Source of the DNA: Brachionus koreanus
Taxonomy: Eukaryota; Rotifera; Eurotatoria; Ploima; Brachionidae
DNA length: 64,000 bases
Direction: 5' to 3'
Assembly: GCA_016987375.1 (NCBI GenBank)
Contig: PJRA01000313.1
Span: 2,914,942 to 2,978,941, forward strand
Shown here piece by piece: positions 44,489 to 57,695 of the stretch. The notes under the pieces were generated by a model, which saw only the letters and a program-made list of their open reading frames with translations, ran no database searches and was not told the DNA's origin. Each line of letters starts with the position of its first letter. The first letter of the stretch is position 1. The translations under genes were made by a program, and so were the position numbers.

Positions 44489-46184
44489 AACAAAATGTTG
44501 CTGCATAAAGCAAAATTGAGCTTGAGAATAATTTAATCTCTTGATTTATTGATTATTGAAATATTAAAAGTTTTTTATGAAGTGCTTGTTTTTGTTTTCC
44601 TAATCAAATATTTTTTGGTGAATAAAATGTAAAATTAAATTTTTTTTAATATCATATCTAAAGTCAATAGTAGCTTTGAATCTTAGGAAAAAATTATCTC
44701 ATTTTACTTTTGACTTTAATATCATTTTTATATCATCGCATAATTAAGTTTTATTTTCCGATAAATCAAATTAATACATAATAAGATTTGGCGTTAGTCT
44801 TCTTATTATATTTTAAAATTTCCAAATAATTTTCAAAATATAAAATTAAATTTTTTGAATGCAAAATGATAAATCAATCTGTATTGGAAGTAAGTATCGT
44901 CATTTTAAATAAATCTTTAGTTGGTTTGAAAATCAAAAGATAAAGTTGAATAAAATTACTCTTAGATTTTTCAAAAAAAAATATTTTTTTTATTTTAAAT
45001 TGAAATTTTCTTTTTTATTTCATCAAAATAATTCATTGTTGATTTTAAGAGGAAAATGTATATGTAATTATATTAATTTTGATATCACCAAAATTTCATT
45101 TTTATTTAATCTTCTTAAGAATAAAAAAATATTTTAATCAAAAAGTAATTTCGATTTTGAAAAAAAAATAAACCTCAATCGATTATTAGAATATATCTTT
45201 CTTTCGAAAGAAACGCTTATTTTAATCATTTAAACATATGACTGGGCGTATTCAAAATTAATGTTTATGTTCATGAGCTAAAAAATATTTCCGATTAATT
45301 TAAATGCGTAGTTTAGAAACATTTTCAAAAACTCACGCTTTTATAAATCTTTTAAGAAATAAGTAATTAGATTTATTTTTAAAAAATATTTATTATTCAA
45401 TTAACTCTCATTTGAAGTTTTCTTTGACTATTCGAATATTTAATTGAACTTTTTTACAAATAAATAGATTAGTCATTAGACTTTAAATTTTTTGCAAATT
45501 TATTAATTTATTTGATAAGAAAACTTAAGTTAAAAATAGCGTATATATAAATTAACTAGGTACAGCTTCAGGACAAAGCTAAAATTTACACAATAAAAAA
45601 TTGACTTTATTCTTTAAATGTTTGCCATAAACCAATTTTTTTACCTAATCGAAATTTACTTTTGTATGGCCTTAGTTTATCGATCCTAACAATTAATTAA
45701 GTTACTATGCAATTTAGAGTTAAATTATAGAAAAATTCAAGTCTAGCTATAAAATACGAAAATTTTGTTCGCATATACGCTTAAAAAAATATCACTTTTA
45801 CATTTTTTTTTTGTTGTGAGTTAATTTAGAGCTAACGCTTCAGTTATCTGATAAAATTTAAGATTTATTTGGTTTAAGCGAGTACTAGTGAAGCTTAAAG
45901 ATTAAAGAGAATAATTTAGACTGATAAATATTCATAATATTTGCATTTTTTATTTGGCTAATCATTTCGTAGGCAAATTTTTCTAACGTTTTAGAAAAGC
46001 TTTTCAAATAATTTTTGAAAAATGGGAATATTATAATAATTATAATTTATTGGCGTCTAAAAAATAACATTTTAGTATTTATGTAAAGTTTATATTCGAT
46101 AAACATTAAGGATCCTTGAATTATTCAAAACAATTTCTGCTTAGGGGTTTTAATTTGTTCGATTATCGATTATTGATAAGTTTT
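44489..46184. other. intergenic region, AT-rich
   Basis: 1.7 kb without supported genes. The frame at 44946-45137 is Phe/Lys/Ile-rich noise. No obvious repeat was found by eye. Confidence 0.4.
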
Positions 46185-49100
46185 ATGGATTCTTTAAGTA
46201 ACAATGTACCACTTTTACCAAATAATAACTTGAAATTAATTCCGGTATGTTAAAACATTTAAAATAAGAAAAACTAGCCCATAAAAATTCAACTATTTGC
46301 TTTAAAATAAACTTATTTATAGGATAATTAATTTAAGATTAGCAATAAAGAAAATTCAGAAGCAATTAGCAATGCTGTTACCATTCAATCTGGTTACAAA
46401 TCTTACGGCAACTTTAGTGTTCTAAGAGACTTGAACTTAAATGTTCCAGTTGGAGCAATGTAAAAAATATTATAACTTAAAAAAATATAATATTAACTAA
46501 AGTTAATTATTATAGTTATGGTCTTCTGGGCCCATCAGGTTGTGGCAAAACAACAATACTTCGTAGTGTTGTCGGTCGAATATTCTTAGATTCAGGAGAA
46601 CTGTTGGTATTTGGAAAAGAGCCTGGTACTAAAGGTCATGAAGTGCCTGGAAGTTTGGTTGGCTATATGCCTCAAGAAGTAGCCCTTTATAATGAATTTA
46701 CGATCAGCGAAACATTGATTTATTTTGGATTTTTGCACAATATGGAAAAAGAAAATGTGACAAAGAGACGAAATTTTCTAATCGATTTTTTGGATTTGCC
46801 ATCGAAAAATAGATTAGTCAAAAATTTAAGCGGAGGCCAAAAGCGAAGAGTAAGCATGGCAATTGCTTTGTTACAAGAGCCTAAGTTGCTTATTTTAGAT
46901 GAGCCTACAGTTGGTGTAGATCCGATTCTAAGAGAAAAGTAAAATAATTCTAAATTTAAAACAAGAGAGCTTTAGCCATAAAAAAATCTTTTTTAGAATA
47001 TGGGGTCATTTGATCGATATTTCGAAAACAAGTCAAACAACTATAATTATAACAACTCATTATATTGAAGAAGCCCGAAAAGCAGACAAAGTTGGTTTGA
47101 TTAGAAATGGGAGAATTTTGGCTGAAAACTCACCTGAATACTTGCTTAATGCCTATTCTGAAATCGTAAAATAAATTTTGTTGTAAAATCAATATTTAAA
47201 TAGTTTTAATTTAAAAAAGAGTTTGGAGAATGTTTTTTTGAAATTATGCATCAAAGATGAAAGTGTACCAGTACCGCGTGCTAAAAAAACAAATGGATTA
47301 AGAAACCCTTTATGTGAGCCCCAAATAAATGAAGGGGTAGAATAAAAAAAAATTTTAAAAATAAAATAAATATAAATAAAAACATTTTATTTTTAGATTG
47401 ACAATCTTAACGATGATATTCCAAACGTTCAAATAAAAAAAGGAAAAAGTACAATAAATTTTTAAATTTTTAAATTTCTAAAATTAAATGAAATTGAAGA
47501 AAGCTTTGTGGCAAGAATAAAGAAAAGTGTATCAAAAACATTTCGAGTTCCCAAGTTCAATAATTTTCTTGGAGCATTGTTTAAGGATTCCATACTTATT
47601 CGCCGAAATTGGGGGTAGTCATTTTTTATTTTTTCAATTTCTCTCAAAGCATTAACTAGATTTTCTAATTGATATTCTTTTAAGGTTTTTGATTTTTCAA
47701 TTTTTAATTCCAGTCATTCAGATTTCACTTTTTTGTTTGTGTATTGGCCGAGAACCGTATGATCTCAATTTTGGAATTGTAAACAATGAAACTGACTTCA
47801 ATGATTCGTCTCATTTTGCAGCTCAAATGTATGTTGATGAGATGAGTAACAAAACATTTAAGAAAGTAAGCGATTTTTGGATGAAATTTTTTATTATTTA
47901 TCTCTAAAAGCACTATTTAAACTGGTCCGATGCTTACACTCAAACAAAAAACGGTAAACTTTGGGGTTTTATTGACCTCAGCGAAAATTTTACTCAAGAC
48001 ACATTTCAAAAGTAATTAAAATTTTTTTCATATTTATTTTTCATGTCTTTTGTTTAATTTTTTGTATAAATACAGTCCATTTTTTCTAACATGTCAATCA
48101 AATGTTAACCTTATATTTATATTAAACATAGTAGATATTTGTATGTTTCAAATAGAAACAAAATTTAAGAATAATATCCCATTGATTTATGAAATACTTA
48201 AGCTATTTGGTTTAAAGCAATTAAGAAGAGTCTAATTAGATGAATTTGTTAAATTATTCTTCTATAGTGACACTCAAAATTATTATGCTATTAAGAACAG
48301 ATCTTCAGCTGTCAGCAATAATATTTTTTCTCTTTTAAAGAACTATTTTAATTGTTAATAAAATCTAGATAATTTTGATATTATTTTGATTGATTGAAAT
48401 ATCTACTATTGAAAAGTAAAATTAGTTTGTTTTATATTTTATTTGTCAAAAGAGTTGGACTGAAAAATGTTAAAAAATAATTGTTTGAAGAATTCACAAT
48501 ATTATTTTTAAAAAAAATTTAAATCTAAAAGAAAACATTTTGTTTTTACATTTCATTTCTTTCAAATCTAATATGTATTTTAATATAGAATTCATTAAAC
48601 AGATTCTTTTTTGTTCCAAGAATTTATATATAAACATAGTTGTTTTTATTGTTTAAAAAAGTATAAATTTCTTATCAAATAACAACTAATTGTGTAAATT
48701 AAAGATTTAATCCGATTAGACCTAAAAACTCATCAATTGCCGGAAGTAATGTTAATGTTTATTTGGACGCGACAAGTAATTTATTTCTTTAGCAAACAAA
48801 AATTAATTCGACTATTAATTCATATATAATTAAAAGATCAACAAATAGCTTTGATAACCCAAGCTCGTATAACAGATGCATACCAGTCTTTTTTGATTAG
48901 CTTTTTGCCCTATTTACCTTTTGAAATAGATCCAAATTTGTTAAAATCCCCAATAATTGTATGTTTTTTACGAAAAAAAAAATGAAATAAAAAATTAAAA
49001 TAAGATTTTAGCTACAAACTCCAATTTATGGTCAATCAAATCCTCAGTTTATAAATTTTATGGCACCTGGTATAATGGCAACTATTATTTTCACTCTTAC

Positions 49101-49693
49101 AATAGGCATGACTGGGTTAATGTTTGTAATCGAAAAAAAAGAGGGCTTAATGGACCGAAGTTGGGCTGCTGGCATGAATGCTGTCGAAGTATTGAGTGCT
49201 CATATATCATCCAAAATAGTTATTATGACTGTACAAATAACAATACTCATTTTGATCAGTACTCTAGTTTTTGGCGTAAAAATGAATGGCTCTGTATTTG
49301 TTGCAGCTTTGCTACTACTTCTTCAGGGATTTTGTGGAATGAGCTATGGTCTTGCATGTAGTTCGATTGCCAAAGATGAAACCGAAGTAATGCAAATAAC
49401 TATAGGTTCTGTGTTTCCAGTTATGCTCTTATCGAGTATCATATGGCCTATTGAAGGTATGCCTGGATGGGTTAGATTCATTACCAATTTTTCACCTTTG
49501 ACTCACAGTGCTGAAGCTCTAAGGAGTGTTTTTTCTAGAGGTAAATTAAAAATTCATCGAATTAAATATTTAGTTTATCAATGTAGGATGGGGTCTGGAA
49601 ACTTTAACAGTGTGGTTTGGAACATTAACTGTTCTCGTATGGAGCATTCTGTTTAACTTGATTGCTTTACTATTTTTCAACATAGACAATTAA
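46185..49693 (+). CDS. ABCH-type ABC half transporter
   Basis: Thirteen exons: 46185-46244, 46338-46459, 46516-46938, 46997-47165, 47220-47336, 47397-47448, 47500-47614, 47695-47875, 47911-48011, 48705-48775, 48837-48958, 49012-49540 and 49587-49693, about 722 aa. The join of exons 6 and 7 is the least certain. The nucleotide-binding domain shows Walker A GPSGCGKTT, Q-loop YMPQEVALY, signature LSGGQKRRVSMA, Walker B LLILDEPTVGVDP and H-loop TTHYIEEA. A single ABC2-type membrane domain follows: FLIFQFLIPVIQISLFCLCI, GIMATIIFTLTIGMTGLMFV, LLLLLQGFCGMSYGLACSS, VFPVMLLSSIIWPIEGMPGW. NBD-then-TMD order with FCLCIGREP and the EEARKAD block fits the ABCH group known in arthropods and some other invertebrates; ABCG is the near alternative. 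Substrates are unknown, probably lipids. Intron 9 (48012-48704) is unusually long. Confidence 0.88.
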
Positions 49694-50138
49694 TTTGGTT
49701 GATGTAAACTGATATTCCAAGTGTTTATCTTATCAAAAAAGAGAATGAAAAAACAGCGAATATAAAAAAAAATTAAAGAAAATAAATTATTCAAATTATT
49801 TCTTAAAAAAATATTTTCTCAATAAATACTTCTAGCTGTAAAAAGCTAGATTAATATGAATTCATTTTGAATAGGAAAAAACTTCTAATAGATACATATT
49901 GAGGTGAACTTTGTTTAATTTATCTTTTAAGACAATTAGGCTACGGCCTTGATTAATAATAAAATAATTCGTTTATTTTATTCTTTTTGCTTCAGTTTAT
50001 ACTTGCATTCCAAAATTTTCAAAATTTTCTAAGCTATTTGCAATTACATTCAAAATAGATGAAGCAAAAAAATGTCATATATCTAATAAAAAAACGATTC
50101 TAAAAGATTACTTTAATAAAAACAAAAATAAAACAACA
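49694..50138. other. intergenic region before the PP1 subunit gene
   Basis: 445 bp, AT-rich. It holds AATAAA-type poly(A) signals for the transporter and the 5' flank of the next gene. Nothing else was recognised. Confidence 0.4.
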
Positions 50139-51647
50139 ATGATGAGCAGCAAGAGTCAGCCTAGACCAATACTAAAAAAGTCGCCCAATCGTTCACACCC
50201 ACTTTTTTTCTCTGGAAATGAGAGCATTGATGACGAAGAAGAAAATATTTATCAACGAAAATGCTTCATTGATCGTGAGACAAGCAAAGATCAGCTAAGT
50301 GACATATCAAATCAAAGCTGTAATGAACCAGCACAACCAAGAGCATTAAGCTTGAGGAAATCATGTCTAAAATCAAACACAAACAGACTCATCGAACAGA
50401 AAACAAGATCTGAGACACGTTCTAAGCGTCCATTGTCCAGTTTTTACATATTTCACTCTCGTGAAATAGATAATCAAATAATGAAATTTTTGCTTAGATC
50501 ATTTAACAATTTTTTGCAAGAATTCAAATCTAGTATGATCAAGGATTTTTACGATGATTCTCAATTATTCACTACTTTCAAGGAAAATTTTTTGCTAAAG
50601 TTAAAAGAGTTTCTAATAAATGGAGAGTCTTTAATATCAGATCAATTACCATCTTGTAATCTTGGTGTAACAATGAGTGAACCTTCGTTTTCTGAGATAG
50701 AAAACTTTCGCCACAATATAAATCAAGAAGGTTTGGTAACATCATGCTCAGAGCAGTTTTTCAATTTTCCCAAAGAAAACTCCTTAGACAAGCTCGACTT
50801 GGACAAAAAAGAAAACATCGCAAAGAAATCGGCCAAACTAGAAAGCACTTTTTTCGGCTCTCTGCCCACCTCCTCGTTTTTCGAGTCTTATTCTAGTGAG
50901 CTCGATCTTAAAGGCAATGTATTGCTAAAATCTATCCGCCCTAAGCCTCTAAGAACCAACAAGGACAGTTTATTATTAGCTCATGCTAACGAAGCTTTTA
51001 AAAATAAGAAATCAACAGAGAAAAATATTGTGAAACAGGCAGTTAATATTAAAAAAGCGGTAAGATTCGCGGACACATTTGGACTAGAATTAGAAAAAGT
51101 CAAAATTATTTCAAATAACAGTTTTGTTGACATATTCTCACAGCAGGAAAAATATGAGGATAAATCGGATCAAGGCCAAGATTTTGGAGTTGAATCAACT
51201 CCTTTTCTTGTGCTTATTCCGCTTTTTAGTGTGAGAAAAGTCGATGCTGTGATCAGACTTGAAGACTATATTTACGACTATGAAAACAAAATAATAAAGT
51301 CAATAGTGCGTGTAAGAAATTTTTCCTATGAAAAACGAGTATTTGCTCGGATCACAGTCAACAATTGGGCTTCGTTTTATGACTTGGATGCGATTTATAT
51401 TCGCAGCGACAAGGGCTCTAAAGACAAGCTATCAAATCAACCAATTATGTTTGATTATTTTGGATTTTGTGTATTGGTTCCGGAGAAGACTAACTTTCCG
51501 ATAAATTTGATAGATGCCAAGCCGTTCGAAGATTGTACCCTACGAGTTGAGTTTGCTTTATGCTGTGTGCAAAATGGAATTTCTTACTGGGACAACAATG
51601 CTGGCGAGAATTACAAATTTCAATGCTTTTACAACAAAACAAATTAA
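50139..51647 (+). CDS. protein phosphatase 1 regulatory subunit 3 family (CBM21, glycogen targeting)
   Basis: A single exon encodes 502 aa. The C-terminal 140 residues form a CBM21 starch/glycogen-binding domain: IIKSIVRVRNFSYEKRVFAR with VNNWASFYD, then FDYFGFCVLVP, LRVEFALCCVQNG and the WDNNAGENYKF signature. Upstream is a PP1-docking RVxF-type motif in KKAVRFADTFGLELEKVKII, placed just before CBM21 as in PPP1R3 subunits. Such subunits bring PP1 to glycogen to activate glycogen synthase. The N-terminal 300 residues are Ser/Lys-rich and unconserved, longer than in most PPP1R3B/C/D proteins. The subtype (PPP1R3B-E) is not assigned. The alternative start at the second Met is adjacent and not distinguishable. 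Confidence 0.9.
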   Translation: MMSSKSQPRPILKKSPNRSHPLFFSGNESIDDEEENIYQRKCFIDRETSKDQLSDISNQSCNEPAQPRALSLRKSCLKSNTNRLIEQKTRSETRSKRPLSSFYIFHSREIDNQIMKFLLRSFNNFLQEFKSSMIKDFYDDSQLFTTFKENFLLKLKEFLINGESLISDQLPSCNLGVTMSEPSFSEIENFRHNINQEGLVTSCSEQFFNFPKENSLDKLDLDKKENIAKKSAKLESTFFGSLPTSSFFESYSSELDLKGNVLLKSIRPKPLRTNKDSLLLAHANEAFKNKKSTEKNIVKQAVNIKKAVRFADTFGLELEKVKIISNNSFVDIFSQQEKYEDKSDQGQDFGVESTPFLVLIPLFSVRKVDAVIRLEDYIYDYENKIIKSIVRVRNFSYEKRVFARITVNNWASFYDLDAIYIRSDKGSKDKLSNQPIMFDYFGFCVLVPEKTNFPINLIDAKPFEDCTLRVEFALCCVQNGISYWDNNAGENYKFQCFYNKTN

Positions 51648-53687
51648 ACGAATTAAAAGGTGTTTTGTTTTTTGTCACAGAGTAAATTTTTCTTAAAAAT
51701 CGATTTTTTTTAGTTAAATTAATTTTATTCAATTCGAATTTTTTGCCAAATTTTATTCAAATCCAGGAATTTTGTCACTTATGCAATGTTAAAAAAAAAG
51801 CTCAATACGATATTTTTTAGAATTTATTAGAGTCAAGTTAAATTCCTGGAAAAATAGATTTTTTTTATTGTAACTTATATATCTCAACTAAAACATCTCT
51901 TTTTAATTATCTAATAAAAAATGCTCATTTTAAAATAAAAAAAAATTAATTTTTAAAGCTAAAGAAAAATTGGTTAGCTAGAATTCAAGTCTAAATTAAT
52001 TCGAAAAACTTAACTTGACTGAAAATAAAATTAAAAAATCTAAATTGAATGTTTTTTATTCACTTTTTAATAAAATCTAGATCTTTTTGGTAAAATTCGA
52101 TATAAAATAGAGCGAATTTTTCTAGTTTTTCTAGTAAATTCTTAATGAATTAAATTTTTTGTTTTTAAAAATCTAAAATAAACGTTTAATTAAAAATTAA
52201 ACTTATTTTTTACTTCATGTAAATAATCAAAATAAAATTAAATTATTTAGAAATTAATTAACAGCTTTTTAATTTTGTTTAAAATAATTACTCGCTAAAT
52301 AACGCGTGTTCAAAAAGTAATGGCCGTTTTTTTTTAATTTAAAAAAAAAACATTTTCCTCTGATTAAAAGACAATGAAATTTTATACGAATGTAACATAA
52401 CTTCTAAAACTTAATTTCATCAAAATTATTTTGCCAATGACATTTTGATGAAAGGGTCATAGGAAATATCATTGAACTAATTCAAATTAACTATATTCAA
52501 ATTAAATGATAATTCATTTTTTTACATTAGAATGTAAGTTACATTAGCATAAAATTTCATATTCTTTTAGAGGAACATGTTTTTTTTAAACTTAAAAAAA
52601 ACAGTCATTACTTTTTGAACACCTGTTATAATGATTTTATGTATAATTCTATTACTAATATATATTAAGAATTTAAAGACCGTCTTCAGTCAATTCAAAG
52701 TGTTTTACCCTCATTTAAAATTCAATTTTAAATTTTTTCCCCTATAAAAGTATAATTAATTTAAGCACAAATAGTATTTCAAAGTAACTAAAGGGGTCGC
52801 ATTTCTCATTAATTTTTTCACATTTTGTTATAAAATTAATATCTAAATTGATTAATTTTAACCAATTCTATTAAATAAAATTATCAAAATTTTTTTTTCT
52901 CTTTTTTTCTCTTATCTAAATCACCTAATTAAATTTAATAAAAAAAATATATAAAGTAATTCACAGACATACTACTGTAAAAAACGATGTATGTCATCAA
53001 TTGTGCCTTTTATATTTATTCAAACAAACTAAACTAGCTACTAAATTTTTTTTTAAAGCATTGATTAAAGCTTTTTTTTCTAAAACTTAAAATTAAAATG
53101 ATAATTCATTCATTATTTATCGATATTTTTAGAAATTAGTTGAACATTCGACTTTGGTTTAAATTTGTTTTACCCAAATTTAGTTTCTGCAATAGCTGCA
53201 TTTTATATTTTGATAATTTTTAATTAAAGGTGGACCTGTTCAGGGAATTAAAAGTCACACGAAAAGACCAACAGATCAGAAAATTGTCAGCTGCTCGGAA
53301 AAAAACAGCTTTAGTTTTATTTATTCAAAAAAGATAAATTAGAGTTCATTGATCAAAAAAAGTTGTTTTGGTTATTATTAATGTTGCAAAAATTTTCTGG
53401 GATATATTTTAAACTTGGAAAAAATTACAAATTGATTTTTGTTGACAATGGACAAAAGTCTTAGTATTTTAAAATAATTAGTCAACTTTTTATTTGCTTT
53501 CTTATTTGATGTTGTTGGAAGAAACTCAATTTACCAAATCAATCTAAATAATTCTGCATAAAAAAGATAAAAATCAAATTTATTTTATTCGAGAGCAAAT
53601 AATTTTCAAAAAAAAAGAGACTTTAACAATATCAAAAAAGCTATAAAACTGTGATCAAAACAATAAATATTTTGAAATTAGATGAGC
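51648..53687. other. intergenic region with mariner-like MITE
   Basis: 2.0 kb between convergent genes (PP1 subunit and NOMO). It includes one palindromic MITE at 52300-52628, listed separately. The remainder is AT-rich without coding signal. Confidence 0.45.
52300..52628. mobile_element. palindromic MITE with about 100-bp terminal inverted repeats
   Basis: The left end GTGTTCAAAAAGTAATGGCC and the reverse complement of the right end GTGTTCAAAAAGTAATGACT pair. Similarity continues inward for about 100 bp (shared CATGTTCCTCT/CATTTTCCTCT, ATGAAATTTTAT and AATGTAAC blocks). Outer flanks read TAAC at both ends, compatible with a TA target-site duplication. The size, lack of an ORF and end sequence fit a non-autonomous Tc1/mariner-type element. 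Confidence 0.8.
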
Positions 53688-56600
53688 TTAAAGTGCTTTC
53701 TTGACTCGTTGTTTACGAGTATGTAAAACGAGCAAGTCGCCATCTTCGATAGTTTTCAAACCAGAGTTTTCACCATCGCTCTGCTCAGACGAACCATCAT
53801 TTTGTTGACTAGCTTTTTGTCTGATATTTCTTTGAATAGTTTCATTATCACTTCCATGATCTTTAGATTTTTTTACTTTCGATTTGACTTTAGAGTGTGA
53901 TGAAGTCTGTTCAAAAGCTGGCTTTTGCAAAACAGTTGCTAATCCACCTTTCTCTGAAATCCGATCGTTTAAATTTAAAAAATAATCCTGTACTTTAGTC
54001 CAATTTAAGACTAAAAATATCAATATTAAAAATAATGGTATAGTTAAATAAACATTTTGATATTTCTCCTGTCCTAAATGAAATATATCGGCGCTATCAA
54101 TCTCTTTTTCTTCTTTAAATTCAAAATTAAAATGCACATGAGACTTGTCAGCATTAAAATTAAATTCTTTACTATCAATTACAGGCAATTGTTGCAATTG
54201 GTTTATTTGATTTTGATTTAAGTTTCCGAATACTGAAATAGTGCTTGGAAACAAAAGTTGAACTGTTAAAGAGTACTGTGTCTTATCACGGCCTAATGAG
54301 TTTAAGTATACAATTGAATTAACTGGTGAATAAATGGATTGAATAATTTGATCTGGTTGATTAGCTCTAAATAAGTTGACTCTAACAAAGCTGTTTGTTT
54401 TTCTAGATTTTAAAGACAATTGCTCACTGAGCTTGTATTTAGTACCAATAGATATATCCATTTTATTGACTTGGTCAACTAGAACAAAATTTTTCTCTAA
54501 AATATCTGCTTGACTCATGTTTAGAATAAATTTTTCAGGTATAATTCTAAATTCTCGATCTTTTGCTTTGGTCACTATCTTGAGTTCATAAACGCATCCG
54601 GGTCTTAGATTTCGAATGCGATAGGTTCCATACAATTCATCACATTGTGCATTTTCTTTACTTGATCGGCAATTTTCATTTTCTGTATCTGACTCATCCT
54701 CAAAACTTCTTAACCCATTAGCCTCAACGGTTACATCAGTTTCAGCTTGACCATTAATGGAAGTTACTTTTCCAAAGACGCTAAAGGCCACTCTATTTGC
54801 TTGTACTAACAAATTAGAATTAAAGCCGTCGGTAATCTGAATTGGATGTGAATTGGGTGTAAACTCATATTCTTGCATCATTAGCAACAAATAATACATG
54901 CCTGGTTTTAAATTGTCGAAAGAAATTAAACCACTTGAGTCAGTTCGAATAGTTTGTCTAAATTGACGATTTTCTGAGCTTAAGCTAAGAAGGACATTTT
55001 CTAGATTGTTTTTTTCTTTTGCATCAACAACATTAACCTTAAGTTGACCAAGTTTAACGGCTTCGTAGTCTAAATTGTAGTTGCCTTCTTGAACTTGAGA
55101 ATTTAGAATGTTAAACAGATAGCCTGATTTTGATAATTCTACATTATAAAGAGAATAGGGTGCCTTAAGAGGACCCAACTTGAATCCACTCGAGCCTGTT
55201 ACTTGAATTGCCTGGATAATTGTGTTATCTGATGAAGATTTAAGCACCAAATCAATAGATTCTAAATTTTTGGCTTGAATTTTTCCACTAATAAAAATAC
55301 CCAGAATTGAATCAAAGCTTATATGATTTAAATCACAATTGTCTTCATTTATCTCAATTTGCTTTTCGCTTATTTCAAAAAGTGCCTTATCAGACTGAGC
55401 TTGAATAACATAATTTACTTTTGCAGGTAGCCAAGTCTTGCTCGAAAATATTATTTTATTTTTGAGCTCAGATTTTTTATCTAATTGCAATGTCTCTATT
55501 AACTGCTCGTTATTTCTTATCAAAACTTTAAAATTATTATTGTTCACTGCAAGTTTATCTTTATCATCATTAAATTGATATACTACATCCACAGTCATCT
55601 TATGTCTCAATGCATCTAAATTCATCTGGTTGAGGCCTTTTTGGAACATATCAGATTTTATGCTAATTGTGTCACGGTCCGAATTAATATCCGTATACCT
55701 ATGGCAGGAATCAATTTGAATGATATAATCAGCTTTTTTAGGCAAGCAAATTTCATCACTTAAATCAGTATTTTTGATAATATTTTTGCTATACAGGATA
55801 TTTTTTTCCCTATCGATTAAACTAAAAATTGAATTTTTGTGACTTAATCTAAATTTTAACTTAAATCCATGTTGTTCAACTGAAATTTTTTGTAATTCGG
55901 AATCAACATTTATAGTCAAAGATTGCTGATCATTAGCCATTTTCCAACAATACAAATCGTCATAGTTAGTGCTCAATAAGTAGCTTCCAAAGAGCAAATT
56001 ATTTAAAATAAATGAACACTGTGGCACAGATTGCTTTTCTTTTTGATATTTTGAACATTTAATTGGAATAATTTGTTTCCAAGTTGAGTCAATTGATTTA
56101 ATTGTTACACTAAAATCATTTGGTACTTGTTCATTTGGTAAAAATTCTATTTTTCCTTCTAACTTAGCTTCTAACTGTTCGAAATTGGCATCAAAAATTG
56201 GACCGTCAGTGAGTATTATTTTTCTCTCTAGTGGAACTAGTCTTAAAATTTGAGAAAGCTTTTCGCTTAGCTCGGCTCTTAAGACATAATTTGTGTTGGT
56301 GTCTAAAGCTAAACAAAATTTTAAGTCTTTGTCTAAAGCAATTGTTCTATAGAGCTTATTGTCCACGGAGCATTTGATTTTAATAGATTCAGCTAGATTC
56401 GTTAACAAATTAGAGTTCTTAATGCGCACTTGACCACATACATCAAATGATTTAGGAGTTAGTTCAACTAGATTCAACAAATTAGCATTGGAATCCAAAA
56501 TTTTTCGATTAGATAAATCTAAATTGATAATACGATCATTATAGTATATATTTTTGGCATTTACTGATAACTTGTAATTTCCATTTGATAAATTTTCCAT

Positions 56601-57695
56601 TAAAAATTCACCATTTTTGTTTAACAAAAGTCTTTTGCCATTTAGTTGAACTTCTGCTGTTTCCAATGGTTTATTTTTGGCAACAAAAATCTTTCCTCTA
56701 ATTGTAACTGAATTGAGAATAAAATTTTCATTTAGTTTTAAATTGGAATGCTTGGTCAAATCTATTCGTAGTAAATCAGGTCTCATAAAGAATTGTAAAT
56801 TTTTTATAGAATATTTGGCTACTATATTATATTTTCCAAACATTACATTACCAAAAGTAAACTTTCCATTATCATCTGTCTTTACTGAACAAATAAGAGT
56901 GTCTTTTTTTACCGAATGATCGCATTCAAAATTTTTGGTGTCAAAATTTTGTCCACTTTCTTTAAAATGCAGCTCAACAATTGCATTTTGAATTCCGCTT
57001 TGGTCTTCGGTCAAGACAAAACCTTCAACTTTATATCCACTTATGACAATATGCTCTTTGGCGAACCAGTTTTCTTTAGACAGTTCCACTTGAACTTTGC
57101 TTCTTTCGAATTTAAATAAAGGGTCAGATGCCTCAACTTGATATTTTCCAGGCATCACATTAGAAAAATAATATGTTCCATCATTCCCGGAAACAGTCGA
57201 ATCAATTTTTTTACCATCCAATATTAGATTTAATTTGACTCCAGAAGGACCACGATTTTTGCTGTCACCTTGACTTGCCACTTTTCCTGAAAGACCGAAA
57301 CCTTTGAAGAAAAAATTGATGTCTTCATTGCGACTACAAGGATCGTTTTCTCCATCAACATTTAGAGATACTTGTTCCGGCTCTATATCAAAGTTTTCAA
57401 TTTATTAACTTATTTTTAGAAGTTTAACATTACCAAAACTCCAGCCAGGTGGTGGATTTACTTGCAAAATATATTCACCTTTGGCATAAACAGGAATCAT
57501 GTAATATCCATTTACTGGTGACGCTTCTGTAGTATATTTCAAAGCTCCATCTTTGGTTATTAATTTTACTTTAATAATTTTGAAATTTATTTCTGTATTC
57601 GATTTAATGAATCCTCCGCAACCTATTACGTCCTCAGTGTAACAGTTTTGAAAAAATAATAAAATGAAGAACGTCAATTGAAATATTTCCTTCAT
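53688..57695 (-). CDS. NOMO: NOMO (nodal modulator), ER membrane carboxypeptidase-like fold protein
   Basis: Two exons, 57695-57434 and 57382-53688, are joined in phase across a 51-nt intron and encode about 1318 aa (human NOMO1 1222). The N-terminus has a signal peptide (FQLTFFILLFFQNCYTED) followed by IGCGGFIKSNTEINF and NPPPGWSFEPEQVSLNVDG, which match NOMO. Repeated Ig-like/CNA-B beta modules follow, with GKY and GNY turns (VMPGKYQVEAS, NVMFGKYNIV, NLSNGNYKLSV, NLKPGMYYLLL). A membrane helix (VYLTIPLFLILIFLVLNW) lies near the C-terminus. NOMO partners with NCLN and TMEM147 in the ER translocon (BOS complex) for multipass membrane protein insertion and affects Nodal signalling. A charged cytosolic tail of about 100 residues is longer than in vertebrates. 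Confidence 0.95.
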
